DNA of 64,000 bases from Euphorbia lathyris (taxonomy: Eukaryota; Streptophyta; Magnoliopsida; Malpighiales; Euphorbiaceae): positions 58,923,756-58,987,755 of the forward strand of contig NC_088911.1 of NCBI RefSeq assembly GCF_963576675.1, read 5' to 3'. This document shows, in pieces, positions 48,140 to 61,500 of this stretch. Position 1 is the first letter of the stretch. Each line of letters starts with the position of its first letter. Under the pieces are notes generated by a model. The model was not told where the DNA came from and did no database searches. It saw nothing but the letters and a program-made list of their open reading frames with translations. The position numbers and the translations under genes were made by a program.

Positions 48140-48190
48140 TTTTGAAATAAAATAAAATAAAATAAATAAAATAAAATAAAATAAAATAAA
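48140..48190. repeat. AAAAT microsatellite after pol
   Basis: A run of AAATAAAATA units just downstream of the pol stop on the minus strand, within the spacer before accessory ORF A. Confidence 0.85.
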
Positions 48191-48239
48191 CAAAAACATA
48201 AGAAAAACAAAATAAACTGTGCAAGAAAAACTGAGTAAT

Positions 48240-51200
48240 TTATACGTCAGATAATCTCGTTACGAACGGAATTTCAATTTGTGAAATATTTTCGTAATAG
48301 ATTTTACATCGATTACCATTAACTTTGAATCGAACTCCGTTAGGACCTTCTAGTTCCAAAGAACCATAATCGAATGTTTTGACGACTAAATATGGTCCTG
48401 ACCATCTGGACTTAAGTTTTCCTGGAAATAAACGAAGTCGTGAATTAAATAACAGCACTTTATCCCCAACATTAAAGTGTTTAACTCTAATTTTGGCATC
48501 GTGCCATTTTTTCACTTTTTCTTTATAAATCTTTGCATTTTCATAAGATAGATGACGCAACTCATCTAACTCATTTAAATTGAGCAAACGTTTCTTACCT
48601 GCTTGATGTAAGTCAAAGTTAAGTTCTCTAATAGCCCAATATGCTTTATGTTCTAATTCGACTGGCAAATGACATGCCTTACCATACACTAAACGGTACG
48701 GAGTCATTCCTATTGGTGTTTTAAACGTAGTATGGTATGCCCATAACGCATTATTAAGTTTAGAAGACCAATCTTTTCTAGAAGATGAGACCGTTTTCTC
48801 GAGAATCCATTTGAGTTCTCTGTTTGATATCTCTGCCTGACCATTTGACTGAGGATGGTACGGCATTGATACGCGGTGGCGTACTCCATATTTTTTCATA
48901 AGCGTTTCAAAACTCTTGTTTATAAAATGAGCACCACCATCACTAACGATAACTCTTGGGCAACCAAATCTACAAAATATATCGTCAAGAAAATTAACGA
49001 CAACCTTAGAATCACTCGTCGGGGTTGCAATTGCTTCAACCCACTTTGAAACATAATCAACAGCAACTAATATGTAAGTTTTACCATTGGAAGGGGGAAA
49101 AGGTCCCATGAAATCTATTCCCCACATATCGAAGACTTCAACTTCTAATACGGTTGTGAGGGGCATCTCATCTTTCCTTCCTAGATTTCCTGTTCTTTGG
49201 CACTTATCACAACGAGTAATAAATGAACGGACATCTTTAAACATCGTAGGCCAAAAGAAACCACTTTCAAATATTCTAGCTGCTGTCTTGTTAACTCCAT
49301 TATGTCCTCCATAAGAGCTAGAATGACATTCTGACATTATGGATTCAAATTCATTTTCACCAACGCATCTCCTAATTATCCCGTCATCACAAGTCTTGAA
49401 CAAAAAGGGATCTTCCCAAAAGTATTGTTTAATATCGAAGAAAAATTTCTTCCTTTGGTGGGAATTTAATCCTTCCGGAACAATATTGGCTGCGAGGTAA
49501 TTAGCAATATCTGCATACCAAGGTGATATAAAACTTTTCATTTGATAGAGATGTTCATCAGGGAAATCATCTCGTATACCGATAGTTTCACCTATAGGAC
49601 CATTTTCATCTTCAAGTCTCGATAGATGATCGGCGACAAGGTTTTCAACTCCCTTTTTGTCTTTAATTTCTATATCAAATTCTTGCAACAATAAAACCCA
49701 TGTAATTAGACGTGGTTTTGCATCCTTTTTAGCAAATAAATATCTTAATGCTGCATGATCAGTATAAATAATAACTTTCGAACCTAACAAGTATGACCTA
49801 AACTTGTCACATGCAAAAACTACGGCTAACATTTCTTTTTCTGTTGTGGTGTAGTTTAATTGTGCACCAGACAGTGTGTGACTTGCATAATAAATGACAT
49901 GAAGTTTCTTATCCTTCCTTTGACCTAAAACACATCTGACAGCTAAATCACTTGCATCACACATGATTTCAAAGGGTAAATCTCAATCGGGTTTAGCAAT
50001 AATAGGTGCACTGACTAAAGCAGTTTTCAATGTTTCGAAAGCTTTAACGCATTCTTCATTAAAATCAAAGGTTGAATCTTTCATGAGTAAATTATTAAGT
50101 GGTTTGGAAATTACAGAAAAATTCCTAATAAATCTTCTGTAAAAACCAGCATGTCCTAAGAATGATCTTACTCCCTTTACAGTAGTTTGAGGGGGTAATT
50201 TCTCTATTACTAAGGTTTTTGCTCTATCTACTTCTAATCCTTTTTCAGAGATTTTGTGACCTAAAACAATTCCTTCGTCAACCATGAAATGACATTTTTC
50301 CCAGTTTAATACCAAATTTGTTTCTTCACACCTAGACAGAACTTTATCCAAGTTTTCTAGGCATGAATCAAAAGAATCTCCATAAACTGAAAAATCGTCC
50401 ATAAAAACTTCCATGATATCTTCAATGAAATCATTAAAAATCGCAGTCATACAATGTTGAAATGTTGCAGGTGCGTTACATAGACCAAAAGGCATTCTTC
50501 TATATGTAAATGTTCCGTAAGGACATGTGAAAGTTGTTTTATCTTGGTCATCCGGGTAAATGTATATTTGAAAGAATCCGGAGTAACCATCAAGAAAACA
50601 GTAGAAAGCATGACCAGCTATCCTTTCGATCATTTGATCAATGAAAGGAAGAGGAAAATGATCTTTCCTAGTTTCTTTATTTAAATTTCTATAATCTATA
50701 CAAACCCTCCAACCAGTGGTGGTTCGCATAGGTATTAATTCACCTTCTTCATTCCTTACAACTGTTATGCCTCCCTTTTTAGGTACACAATGGATTGGAC
50801 TAACCCATTCACTATCCGAGATAGGGTAGATGATTCCATTGTCCAGAAGTTTAGTAATCTCATTTTTTACTACTTCTTTCATGTTCGGATTTAGGCGTCT
50901 TTGCCTATCCGCTTTAGGTGGCTTATCTTCTTCTAAGTGAATTCTATGCATTACAATACTTGGATTAATACCTTTTAAGTCTGAAATTTGCCAACCCATA
51001 CTTCCTATCCTATTTCTAACAACTTCTTTCAATTTCTCTTCTTGAACTTGTGTCAACTTGTTAGAGATAATTATAGGTAGAGAATCGCCTTCGCCTAAGA
51101 AAGCGTACCTCAAATGACCTGGTAATTCCTTAAGTTCTAATTTAGGTGGAACTATAATCGAAGGCGGAACTGGTCCATCTTCTCGAATCAAAGGTTCTGG

Positions 51201-53516
51201 GTCCTTATCTTCTAGTTCCTCACTCATTATAGGTTCTATTATTTCTTCTTTCTGAACAATGTCATTTACACATTCTTCAATTAAATCAAGTTTCATACAA
51301 GCGAAATCCTCCATAGGATATTTCATCGCTTGATTCATGTCAAACTCAATCTTATCATCTCCTATTCGTAAAACTACTTTCCCTTCCGACACATCAACTA
51401 GAGCACGTCCCGTGTTCATGAACGGTCTACCAAAGATTAGCGGACAATTTACATCATAAGCAAAATCTAAAATAACGAAATCGGTAGGAAAAATAAATTT
51501 GTCAACTTTAACTAAAACATCCTCAATTATACCGTATGGTCTTTTAGTGGTTTGATCCGCTAATTGTAAAACCATGTTGGTACGTTTGATGTCTTCTTCT
51601 AAACCTAACTTATTAAATATAGATAATGGCATCAAGTTAATGCTTGCTCCTAAATCACAAAGACAACTGGGGAATTCTATATCTCCCAATTTACACGGAA
51701 TGGTAAAACATCCGGGATCTTTGAGTTTTGTGGGAAAATTGCTTGACACAATCGAACTGCAATCTTCAGTTAGTGAAATGGATGAAATTCCTTCCCAACT
51801 GATTTTCTTTGAAATTAAATCTTTGAGGAATTTACCATAATTGGGAATTTGCGTAATCGCATCCATAAACGTTAAATTAATATGCAAATTCTTAAGTTTG
51901 TCTAAAAATGTTAAAAGTTGTTTATCATAGTCCTTGTTGCGGACTTTGTGTGGAAAAGGTGGTTTGGGTACAAAAGTTTTTGTACTAGAGTCAATCGGTG
52001 CATCTTTTTGATTTAACGTATCTTCTTTGGGCTTTGGTAAATCAGTTCCAGGTAAAGTCGAATTTCCGGGCATTTCCGGACCTAAGTAATTTTTCCCTGA
52101 ACGAAGAGTGATAGCCTTAACATGCTCTTTTGGATTTTCTTCCGTATGGCTTGGAAGACTTCCCTCTTTGAGGGATGGAATCGATTTAGCGAGTTGTCCA
52201 ATTTGAATCTCCAAATTATGGATGCTAGATGATTGGTTTTTAATAAGCTGATCGAATTTATTCTCGATCCGTTTAAAACCATCGTCGTGATTACTTATTT
52301 TTCCGCTCATCGCATCAATGAATTTGTCGATTTTAGAAGATAAGGTGCTAATCGTATCTCTTGATTGATTTTGATAATTAGTAGTACGATTTTGATTAGC
52401 ATTAACATTATTATTGTTATTATCTCTCCAGTTAAAGTTAGGATGATTTCTCCATCCAGGATTATATGTATTGGAATAAGGATTATTAGTTTGGTTTTGC
52501 CCTTGGACAAAATTTACCTGTTCAATTTCACTCATACCTTCGTAATCCACATCCGTTCGGATTGGTTGACCATTAGGATCACACGGTGCCATAAACCTAT
52601 CAATTTTGTACGACAAGGCAGAAAATTGGGCTTGCAACATCGCTACTGGATCAAGATTCACTATACCTTTAACTGATGATGTTGTTGAGGATGATGGTTT
52701 CGCTGATGGTAGGTGTCCACGTTCCGCGGGCCACATACTGCTGTTGATTGCCATTTCCTCCAAAAGTTCTCTTGCTTGGGCAGATGTTTTCTTCATGAAT
52801 AACCCTCCAGACATAGCGTCCAATGAACCTCTAGTTGTAGGATTTAGTCCATTGTAAAATGTTTGCATTAAAAGTTCAGCGGGCAATTGGTGGTGTGGGC
52901 ATAAACGTTGAAGTTCTTTAAAACGTTCCCAAACCTCATAAAGAGTTTCATTATCGTTTTGAGAAAAAGATGTTAACTCTTTAATGACTCTTGCGGTTTT
53001 TGCTAAAGGGAAAATTTTTGATAAAAATGTTTAGGCTAATTGCTCCCAAGTCTCAATTGATGCGGTTGGCATAGAAGTTAACCATTCTTTGGCTCGATCC
53101 TTCAAAGTAAAAGGAAAAAGGCAAAGTTTGATTGCTTCCGCAGTCACATTTGGTATTTTAAAAGTGTCACAAATTTCTAAGAAATTTGTCAAATGGGTAT
53201 TAGGATTTTCGTTAGGTAACCCGTAAAACGTTACATTATTTTGCAACATGTTAAACAACGCAGGCTTAATTTCAAATTGATTTGCATTGATTTGGGGTCT
53301 AACTATACTATTTGTTACACCGGCCACTCCTGGCCTAGCGTAATCCATAAGTGTGGCCATTACTTCTGGCTCGGTAATTTTAGTTTTTATTGGGGTTTGG
53401 TTTTTCTTTTTCTTTTCTCTCTTGTTCTTTTTAAGAGTTCTTTCAATTTCTGGGTCAATAGGATCTGGTGACGTGCCCGAACTTCGAGAACTGCGCATGA
53501 ACTTGAAATTTCGCAC
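48240..53516 (-). pseudogene. Athila-like gag-pol polyprotein with two nonsense codons
   Basis: One frame of about 1759 codons on the minus strand. Gag is in the first 450 codons (FALKDRAKEWL-like motif, then LTSFSQNDNETLYEVWERFK). Protease carries CDLGASINLMPLSIF. RT has VCIDYRNLNKET, RRMPFGLCNAPATFQ and VFMDDFSVYG. RNase H has MCDASDLAV and [10 protein letters not shown]. Integrase has the HHCC set ([10 protein letters not shown]...CDKCQRTG) and [20 protein letters not shown] and [11 protein letters not shown]. No chromodomain follows. Breaks are a TAA at 53031 (in gag, after EQLA) and a TGA at 49983 (in KPD-stop-DLPFE, where Trp is expected). No frameshift was found, so loss is recent or mutation-pattern driven. 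Confidence 0.93.
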
Positions 53517-53667
53517 GAACCGAAACTACCTACAAAACAGAACTTGAAAAATAAATAAGTTAGTAATTGAAAATAAGTAAAAATATAAAAGTTTGAATAA
53601 GTATGAATAAACCTAGATTCGTAATAAAACACGAAAAATTTAAAAATTTGTCAAAAATTTTGGCGTG

Positions 53668-53685
53668 TCCCCGGCAACGGCGCCA
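53668..53685 (-). other. Primer-binding site, tRNA-Asp type
   Basis: On the minus strand TGGCGCCGTTGCCGGGGA, complementary to the 3' end of plant tRNA-Asp, lies six bases from the inner edge of the 5' LTR (53692). A tRNA-Asp primer is typical of Athila-lineage elements. Confidence 0.92.
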
Positions 53686-53691
53686 AAAACT

Positions 53692-55190
53692 TGTTGAGCG
53701 ATTTCCGCAAGTGCACGGTATACGCTTGTAGTAATAAAAGATATCGATCCCACAGGGAACGCTTTTTTAAACAAAACTTATTTATAATCGGTGAAATTTA
53801 CTTTTAGGTTTATGATATGGAAAAATCGTTTAATCGGTTTTGGTTTTGAAATTGCTAGAATGAGAATTAGATTAGAATATGAAGATGTTAGAAAATATCT
53901 GATTTAAGATTGAATTTGCAAAACAGGAACGTTTTAGTACTTTAGAAAAGTAAACAGGTATATTTGTTTGCATTAAGCAAAGAAACAACTTTAAACTTTG
54001 TACGAATTATAAAGATGAAATAAATGACGGAACCTCTAATTAATTGGCTTTGAACGCGACAAAACCCTTTCGGGATAGTTGCCCTTAATCAAATTAAAAC
54101 TCTTTCGAGATAATAATTTGCCTAAGTGTTCAACAAAGTTTCCTTGTAAAGATTTGAATTAAATACGTTTTAATGAAAACACCAGCATCAATCCACTTCG
54201 GCTCATTTACCAAAGTGCTGCATAAAAATCTATCGAATAGAACAGACTTTATTAGATGAAATATAAATTGATACAAGTTTATAGAGAACACGGAGCATTG
54301 AATTCTTCGACGGCGTGCAAGTGAACGGGTTGTCAATCCTTTCCTTGGGTTTCGTTCGAGTTTGTCAGGCTCAGGGGCGAATCCTCTACTCAATCTTCTC
54401 ATTGAATCTTCGTAATAGAGACTGGGTCGGTCTACTACCAAAATGAAAACTAAACTGGAACAATGTCTAAACGCTACTGAATTTGTTATTAATTTGTAAA
54501 CAATGTGTGTACATCATATTGTTTTTTACAGAATCTAAATCTAACTTCTGAATCACTTGATTCGGAATTTCTGCATAAATTCTACACTAATCTCTTTCTT
54601 CTACACATATATCATTATATGTCATTATTCTCTCATCAACTCTCCATCAACTCTTTATTTATAGATGTTGAAGAGTCTTGATCGAAGTGTCGTGTCCGTT
54701 GCGAAAAGACGTATACCTTGTGAAGGGACGTTCTTATCCACCCGAATGATCGCGTTCCGTCGAAAACGAAAGTGTGTAACTAGGCTTCTAAATCTCCTGC
54801 TTGTACCGAGATTTATCAAATTCACTACCGAGAATGGGGGAGCATCAATTGTACTTCGGACGAAGGGGAAAAATGACTGGCGACGCGTGTCGCGACCGTG
54901 AAAAGGGGAAGCCGCGGTCTCGGTACGGAGCTTTTTTGGTTTTTCAGCTCTCGTTCGTGTCCTCGACTTGGCGTTATTAATTTTCGTCGTCTTCGACTCC
55001 TTTTGTAGGGCTTTTCTTATATTTTTGAGCTCTATTTACTCCTATTTGGATTTTACCAAATATTTATGTACCTTGCATGAAAGAAACATATTCGAGAGTA
55101 AAAGCATTCTAAATAGGTATAAATAGCATAAATTCGTAGCAATATTGATGTAATTATTGATGATATTTTAGGTATATTTTGGGCTTAACA
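53692..55190 (-). repeat. 5' LTR of the Athila-like element
   Basis: About 1499 bp, nearly identical to the 3' LTR. The hairpin arm at 54886-54898 is intact, but its partner (54915-54927) carries three mismatches, so the fold is weaker in this copy. Confidence 0.92.
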
Positions 55191-55195
55191 GATTC

Positions 55196-56165
55196 CTCAG
55201 CCAATAAAATCTTTCTACCTTTACCACCTTCTTGCAGAAACTCTTTCTCAAGAAAAATGACATCCCTACTGATAGTAACAATTTGTTCATCAGGGAGATA
55301 GAAATAATAACCCATATATCCTTTTGATTTAGGGTATCCAACAAATCGGCCTTTAGTAGACCGTTCCTCTAATTTTTCTGTTTTCTGCTTTTTTATATAA
55401 GCAGGGCAACCCCAAATTTTAACATGATTCAAAATTGGTGCCCTTTCAGCCCATATTTCATATGGTGTGGTAGAAACAGATTTAGAAGGAACACGGTTGA
55501 GAATGTAAAGTGCTGTTTCAATTTCATATCCCTAGAATGAGATAGGCAAATCAGTGTAACTCATCATCAATCGAACCATGTCCAACAAAGTCCGATTCCT
55601 CCTTTCAGATACTCCATTTAATTGTGGTGTGTAAGGAGGAGTGAGTTCAGAGATAATTCCATTTTCCTTGAGGAAATCATCAAATTCAGTACTCATATAT
55701 TCACCACCTCGGTCCGACCTCAGTGATTTAATATTTTTCCCAATTTGATTTTCTACTTCGGCTTTGAATTCTTTGAATTTTTCAAAAAACTTCATATTTG
55801 TATTTCATTAAATACAAATAACCATATCTTGACTTATCATCAATAAAGGTTACGAAGTAGTGATAACCTCCACGAGCTATTTCACTAAATGGCCCGCAAA
55901 CATCAGAATGTATTAATTCTAATATTTCATTGGCTCTCTTCATTTGTCCCACAAATGGTTTTCTAGTTATTTTTCCTTGTAAACACGATTCACATGTTGA
56001 ATAATCAGATTGAGAATTTAAATTTTTTAAAATTCCCATCTTATCCAACTTAGTGAGTCTATTACTAGAAATATGTCCTAGACGGAGATGCCATAAATAT
56101 TTTGAATTAAATTCTGATTGTTTATCAGTGAAATTATTATTCATCTCTTTTAGGTTGCCAAGCAA
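55196..56165 (-). pseudogene. copia integrase region (detached pol half)
   Basis: GAG-pre-integrase LWHLRLGHISSNRL and CESCLQGK, then integrase with ELIHSDVCGP, FVTFIDDKSRYGYLY, SDRGGEYMS and PPYTPQLNGVSERRNRTLLD. The frame differs from gag (shift near 56150) and shifts back near 55790 where a run of six T seems to have gained one base. A TAG at 55532-55534 replaces an expected Trp. The C-terminal part (KIWGCPAYI, KGRFVGYP) ends at the Athila insertion point 55195. Confidence 0.88.
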
Positions 56166-57484
56166 AATTGCTTATTTTCATTTTTGTTATTTGGTATATT
56201 TTTATCAACATAAAATAAACCACGATGTAAAACACCAGAACCGATAATCACAATATCAAAATATACTGTACAAGCTTTATTACAAAATCGGAATTCATAA
56301 TTCCTTTTTGTCAAACTAGATACAGATATTACATTTTTATATGCTCCTGGTATATACAATACATCTTTCAATAACAAAACATGATGGTCTAACATAAGTG
56401 AAATATCTCCCACTGCCCTGGCTGCAACCCTTGCACCATCTCCCAGTGTGAGTTCCACTTCACCATCTTCCAACAACTTTCTATTTGCCAGATCCTGAAC
56501 ATAGGAACAAATATGAGAAGTTGCTCTAGTGTCTAAAATCCAGGCATTAGATGAGTTATTATAAAGATCATTATTTAAATCAACATTTAAATAATTATTA
56601 AGAGAAATACTTGATGCAGAAGCTGCACCCTTACCCTTCTCTAAACTTTTCAGAAAGATTGGGCAATTTCTCTTAAAGTGACCTTCCATTCCACATTGGA
56701 AACATCCCTGCTGAACAGCACCCTTAAGTTGTGTTTTGGCCTTTGGCCTCACAAATGATGGACTTGTATTAGTGGTCTTTTGAACTTTCTTTTTCTTCTT
56801 TTTAGGTTGGGTCTTACCCTTCCTTTTAAAAGAAGATGCAGCTACTACTACAACATCATCTTTCTTTTTATCTTGGTCCACCACAATCTGTTGGTGAACA
56901 ACCAGATTCTGCAGCAACTGGGCCAAAGTACACTCCACTTTGTTTAAATGGAAGGTTGAAACCAAACCTCCATATGAACGTGGGAGCGAAGAAAGCACAA
57001 GATCAATTTGGAGTTCATGAGCCATTGCAAAATCCAAAATTTTCAAAGAATGGATTAAATGGATTATTTCTCCAACATGATCATAAACATTTTGGCTTTC
57101 TTTCATCTTCATCCTAAAGAGCTTACTTGATATCTTATATCTAATAGTCCTGCTGGTCTCACCATACAGGTCTTTTAAGCCCGATAAGATTTCATAAGAT
57201 GTTGCTATATTCTCATAATGCTTCTGTAATTCATTATCCATAGAAGCAATAATATAGCATTTAGCCTGGGTATCATCATCTACCCATTTGTTATATGACT
57301 CATGTAAAGCCTTTTCTGCATTCTCTTTAGGAGATTCAGGCTTAGGCTTTAGAATTACATATAACAAGCGTTGCTGAGTTAGCACAACCTTAAGGTTTCT
57401 CAACCAGTCCACATAATTCGGCCATATGAGCCTATTACGATCTAATATCGATTGGAGAGGTGTTGATAACATGTTTGGAATCAA
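56150..57484 (-). pseudogene. copia gag and protease, active site altered
   Basis: A 444-residue open frame. It has the UBN2-type gag core (MKMKESQNVYDHVGEIIHLI), a basic linker with a Lys run, and a CCHC zinc knuckle CFQCGMEGHFKRNC near residue 260. Protease follows with ILDTRATSHIC, where the family reads D-S/T-G-A: the catalytic-loop glycine is replaced by Arg, which should abolish cleavage. The frame closes after QFCLAT and pol continues in another frame. The start chosen is MIPNMLSTPLQ at 57484. Confidence 0.9.
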
Positions 57485-58579
57485 AGAGTAACTGCAGAAA
57501 ATAAAGATTGATAGTCAGTTATATATTTAAGGTGAATTAAACGAACCAATATGACATGGACTTTTATCATAATGGTTTCCCACTAATTTGGCAAATCCTA
57601 TACTTCTAAATAGGAAACGATAATTCTTTGGAATGAATTACTAGTGGGTAAATCGAATTCTTATAAATTCTATTAGGTTCTCCCTCAACTTCACATTGGT
57701 ATTCTTGGGATAACTAATAAATTCATAAGTTGACAACACTTGTCAATTACCTTGCACTATGCTGTGAAATTCAATTTAACACTTTTCTAGCTCCTAGTGT
57801 TTTAATCCTCAGTTTCCCTTTGACGTTCTTGGATTTCAACACTAGATAAATCCAACCCACTAGATCAGCATATTATATTAAGCCCGAATTAACATTGTTC
57901 AGCTTCACATTGGCATTCTTACAATGTTAATTGCCTAATGTAACCCACAAATTAATTCAATGGGAATTAACTTTCACACTAATCACACAAACTATTTGTG
58001 TATTAATGCACCAGTGGAGAGCCTCGATACAACTCTTGTATCTTTATCGGATTTAATATTTATTTGGAAGATTTCTGGTCTTGCAGTTAAATTAAATTTA
58101 ACTTAAGGTCTCACTTTGCACATTAACCAATTTCAATTTCTAACATGCAATTTTGCATAAAAGAAATTTATCTTGAATTAACACTTAATTCAATTTATTA
58201 GTTAATGTTTGCACATTATCCAATAACATGCCTTATGGTGATCAATCTTAACCTTCATCTAATCTTATTGGTATAATTATGGATTGGATAAAATTGAACA
58301 TGTAATTAATAAAATTACATATCTTTATGTAGTAAAATCAAAATTGATTTTATTACATAATTGACCCTTTTCATACAATTGACCCTCAATTGTTCCTAAA
58401 TGTAACACTTATATTTAAGGCCAATATATAATTTTAATCACATGTCAATTTTATAACAGTAGACAACATATAAACTAGACAACTAAAAATTGTCTAAAGC
58501 ATGCCCACGAAATAAATTCTGCAATCTGTCAATTTTGCCGTTTCTTCAATTTTGCTCCAAAATTACAATTTTCCTTGGT
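57485..58579 (-). other. Leader of the - strand copia element
   Basis: Non-coding sequence between gag and the RTE insertion. A loosely repeated phrase (TTCACATTGGTATTCTTGG and variants) recurs near 57690, 57815 and 57905. The leader continues at 61896-62034 up to the PBS. Confidence 0.6.
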
Positions 58580-58596
58580 ATTCCAAGACTTCAATA

Positions 58597-61500
58597 AACT
58601 CCGCCTGTGAGGGCCACTTGGTGGCCTTTACAGCCGGTCCCAAACCCGAACAAAGGAGGAGGGTTGCGGTAGGTTTGTGGCGGCCAGCGTAAAACTTAGC
58701 CACATCTTATGACATGAACCATACTATAAAAATCGTTGGGGTGTTCCCTACTCAGCGACGCGCTGCACTTCCTAGACCCGGGTGTAGTGATAAATGTGCA
58801 AGGGTTGCTAGGTCGTCGCCTCGAAGCGGCGCGCCACCCCAGGACCCGGGGGTGGTGTCAAATATGCAAGGGTTGCGAGTTAATAAGCTAATCCACGGTA
58901 ATGGTAGGGGTAAGGGTATGGGTAAGGGTAGTAGGTTACGCTTTGAGACATGGAACATAGGTTCTTTGACAGGAAGATTAGCTAAAATTGTAGATGTTAT
59001 GAAGAGGAGGAGAATAAATATAATGTGCCTATAAGAAACCAAGTGGGTTGGAGCCAAGGCTAGAGAGATATCTCCTTGGGGTTATAAGCTTTGGTACTCA
59101 AGAAAGGATAAGGGTAGAAATGGAGTAGGTATTCTTATTGATAGGGAGGATATTGATGATGTAGTAGTGGTGTCTAGGAAGAGCGATAGAATTATGAGTG
59201 TTAAGCTAGTGATAGGGGATGAGGTTGTGAATGTCATTAGTGCATATGCGCCACAAATAGGATTAGATGTCTTTATAAGACAAGCTTTTTGGGAGGACTT
59301 AGAGTAAGTGGTGCAACAGGTTCCTAGGGATGAAAAAATGGTACTGGGGGGTGATCTCAATGGACACGTGGGTTCTAGGCGAGATGGGTTTGAGAGTGTT
59401 CATGGAGGGTATGGTTTTGGAGATAAGAATGAAGCAGGAAATGATATTTTGGAATTCGCATCAGCCTATGACTTGAGTATCATGAACACATGGTTTATGA
59501 AGAGAAAATCCCACTTAGTGACTTATCGGAGTGGCGGTAATGCGAGCCAAATTGACTTCTTCTTAGTAAGGAGTGCTTGGAGAAAGAGTTATATTGATTG
59601 TAAGGTGATCCCTGGTGAGAGTACGACAACCCAACATAGAGTAGTGGTGCTTGATTTTTGAAGTAGGAAATTTATAAGAAAACAAACACCACAAGTAGAG
59701 ACTAAGATTAAGTGGTGGAAATTGCAAGGGGAGAATCAACAAAAATTTGTGGATGAGATGACCAAAAAAGATGTTTGGACTTGTAATATGGATTTAGATA
59801 TAGATCCGATATGGATTAAGATGGAGCATAGTATAAGGGAAGTAGCGAAGGAAGTTCTATGGGAATCTAAAGGTAGCATGCCACCGGGTAAGGACACATC
59901 TTGGTGGACAGAAGAAGTACGACAGTCAGTAAAGAGTAAGTGAGAATCCTATAAAATATTGGGAAAATGTAGGAGTGACGAGAACTACGAAAAATACAAA
60001 GAGACTAAAAGGGAAGTAAAGAAGGTCATACGAGATGCTAGAGCAAAGGTGAATCGGGATCTGTATACAAGATTGGATACGAAAGAAGGGGAAAGAGACA
60101 TATATAGAATTGCTCGGATGAGAGATAGGAAGACGAGAGATCTCGGAAAAGTTAAATTTGTGAAGGATGTGGACCAGAAAGTCCTAGTTGGAGATAAGGA
60201 TATCAAGGAACGATGGAGGTCCTATTTTGATGACTTATTTAATGGAGATCGCAGACAAGATGTTGGAGATATAAGTATCCATCACGATATGATAAATCAT
60301 GAATGCCTGCGGAGAATTCAAAAGGGTGAAGTCAAAATGGCATTAAGTAAGATGAAGTTGAAGAAAGCAGTAGGACCTGATGGAATCCCTATTGAGATTT
60401 GGAGATGTTTGGGAGAAAGAGAAATCGAATGGTTGACGACGTTCTTCAACAAAATTTGGAGAAACAATAAGATGCCATCAGAATGGAGGAAAAGTATCTT
60501 AATCCCTTTGTATAAGAATAAAGGCGATGTCCAAGATTGTGCCAACTATCGGGGAATCAAATTAATGAGTCACACTATGAAACTTTGGGAGCGAGTGATC
60601 GAACAAAGGCTAAGGAGGATAGTGAAGATCTCGGAAAACCAGTTTGGCTTTATGCCGGGAAGATCAACTATGGAAGGCATCCATCTAATGAGACAATTAA
60701 TGGAGCACTATCGAAATAAGAAGAAAGACTTGCATATGGTTTTCATTGACTTGGAGAAAGCATATGATAAGGTACCAAGGGAAGTACTTTGGTGGGCCTT
60801 GATAAGGAAAGGCATTTCGTGAAAATATGTTGACATCATAAAGGACATGTATGAGGGAGCATGTACGAGTGTACGTACTAGTGCTGGGAAGACTGAAGAG
60901 TTTCCTATTACGATTGGAGTGCATCAAGGTTCCGCACTAAGCCCATTTCTTTTTGCCATCGTTATGGATGAACTAACAAGTTCACTTCAAGATGGTATAC
61001 CATGGTGCATGCTGTTTGCAGATGATATTATGTTGGTTGATGAAACGAAAGAAGGAGTGGAGAGGAAGTTAGAACTATGGAGACAAACTCTAGAATCTAG
61101 AGGCTTTAAGTTGAGCCGAAGTAAGACAGAATATTTGGAGTGTAAGTTTAGCGGCCATAGGAGTAGGGAGGCAGGGTCGATCACCCTAGATGGGAGAGTT
61201 GTTCAGGCCTCGGATTGCTTTCGGTATTTAGGATCTATTATCCAAACGGATGGAGAAGTAGATGGAGATGTTGCTCATAGGATTAAAGCTGGTTGGTCGA
61301 AGTGGAAGAGTGCTACGGGTTTCCTTTGTGACCCCGACATGCCTAATAGATTGAAGGGAAAATTCTACCGGACGGCAATTAGACCAGCATTGTTATATGG
61401 TACGGAGTGTTGGGCAGTGAAACACTGCCACATCCATAAGATGTCGGTGGAGGAGATGCGTATGTTGAGATGGATGTGTGGTCATACGAGAAAGGATCGG

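Larger units (their letters stand above)
42565..55190 (-). mobile_element. Athila-like Ty3/Gypsy element nested in copia pol
   Basis: 12.6 kb with LTRs of about 1.5 kb (42565-44082 and 53692-55190), each TGTTGAGCG...GGCTTAACA, and a perfect target duplication GATTC (42560-42564 and 55191-55195). The PBS matches tRNA-Asp. Gag-pol has no chromodomain after integrase, and extra ORFs follow pol. These three traits point to the Athila lineage. The LTRs are almost identical by eye; the 3' LTR has 19 extra bases around 43592 relative to the other. Confidence 0.93.

Noticed and set aside
58597..58870. GC-rich RTE leader considered as a tRNA- or rRNA-derived SINE head
   Set aside because: No A and B box pair in correct spacing could be found, and the leader is continuous with the RTE frame inside the same target duplication.
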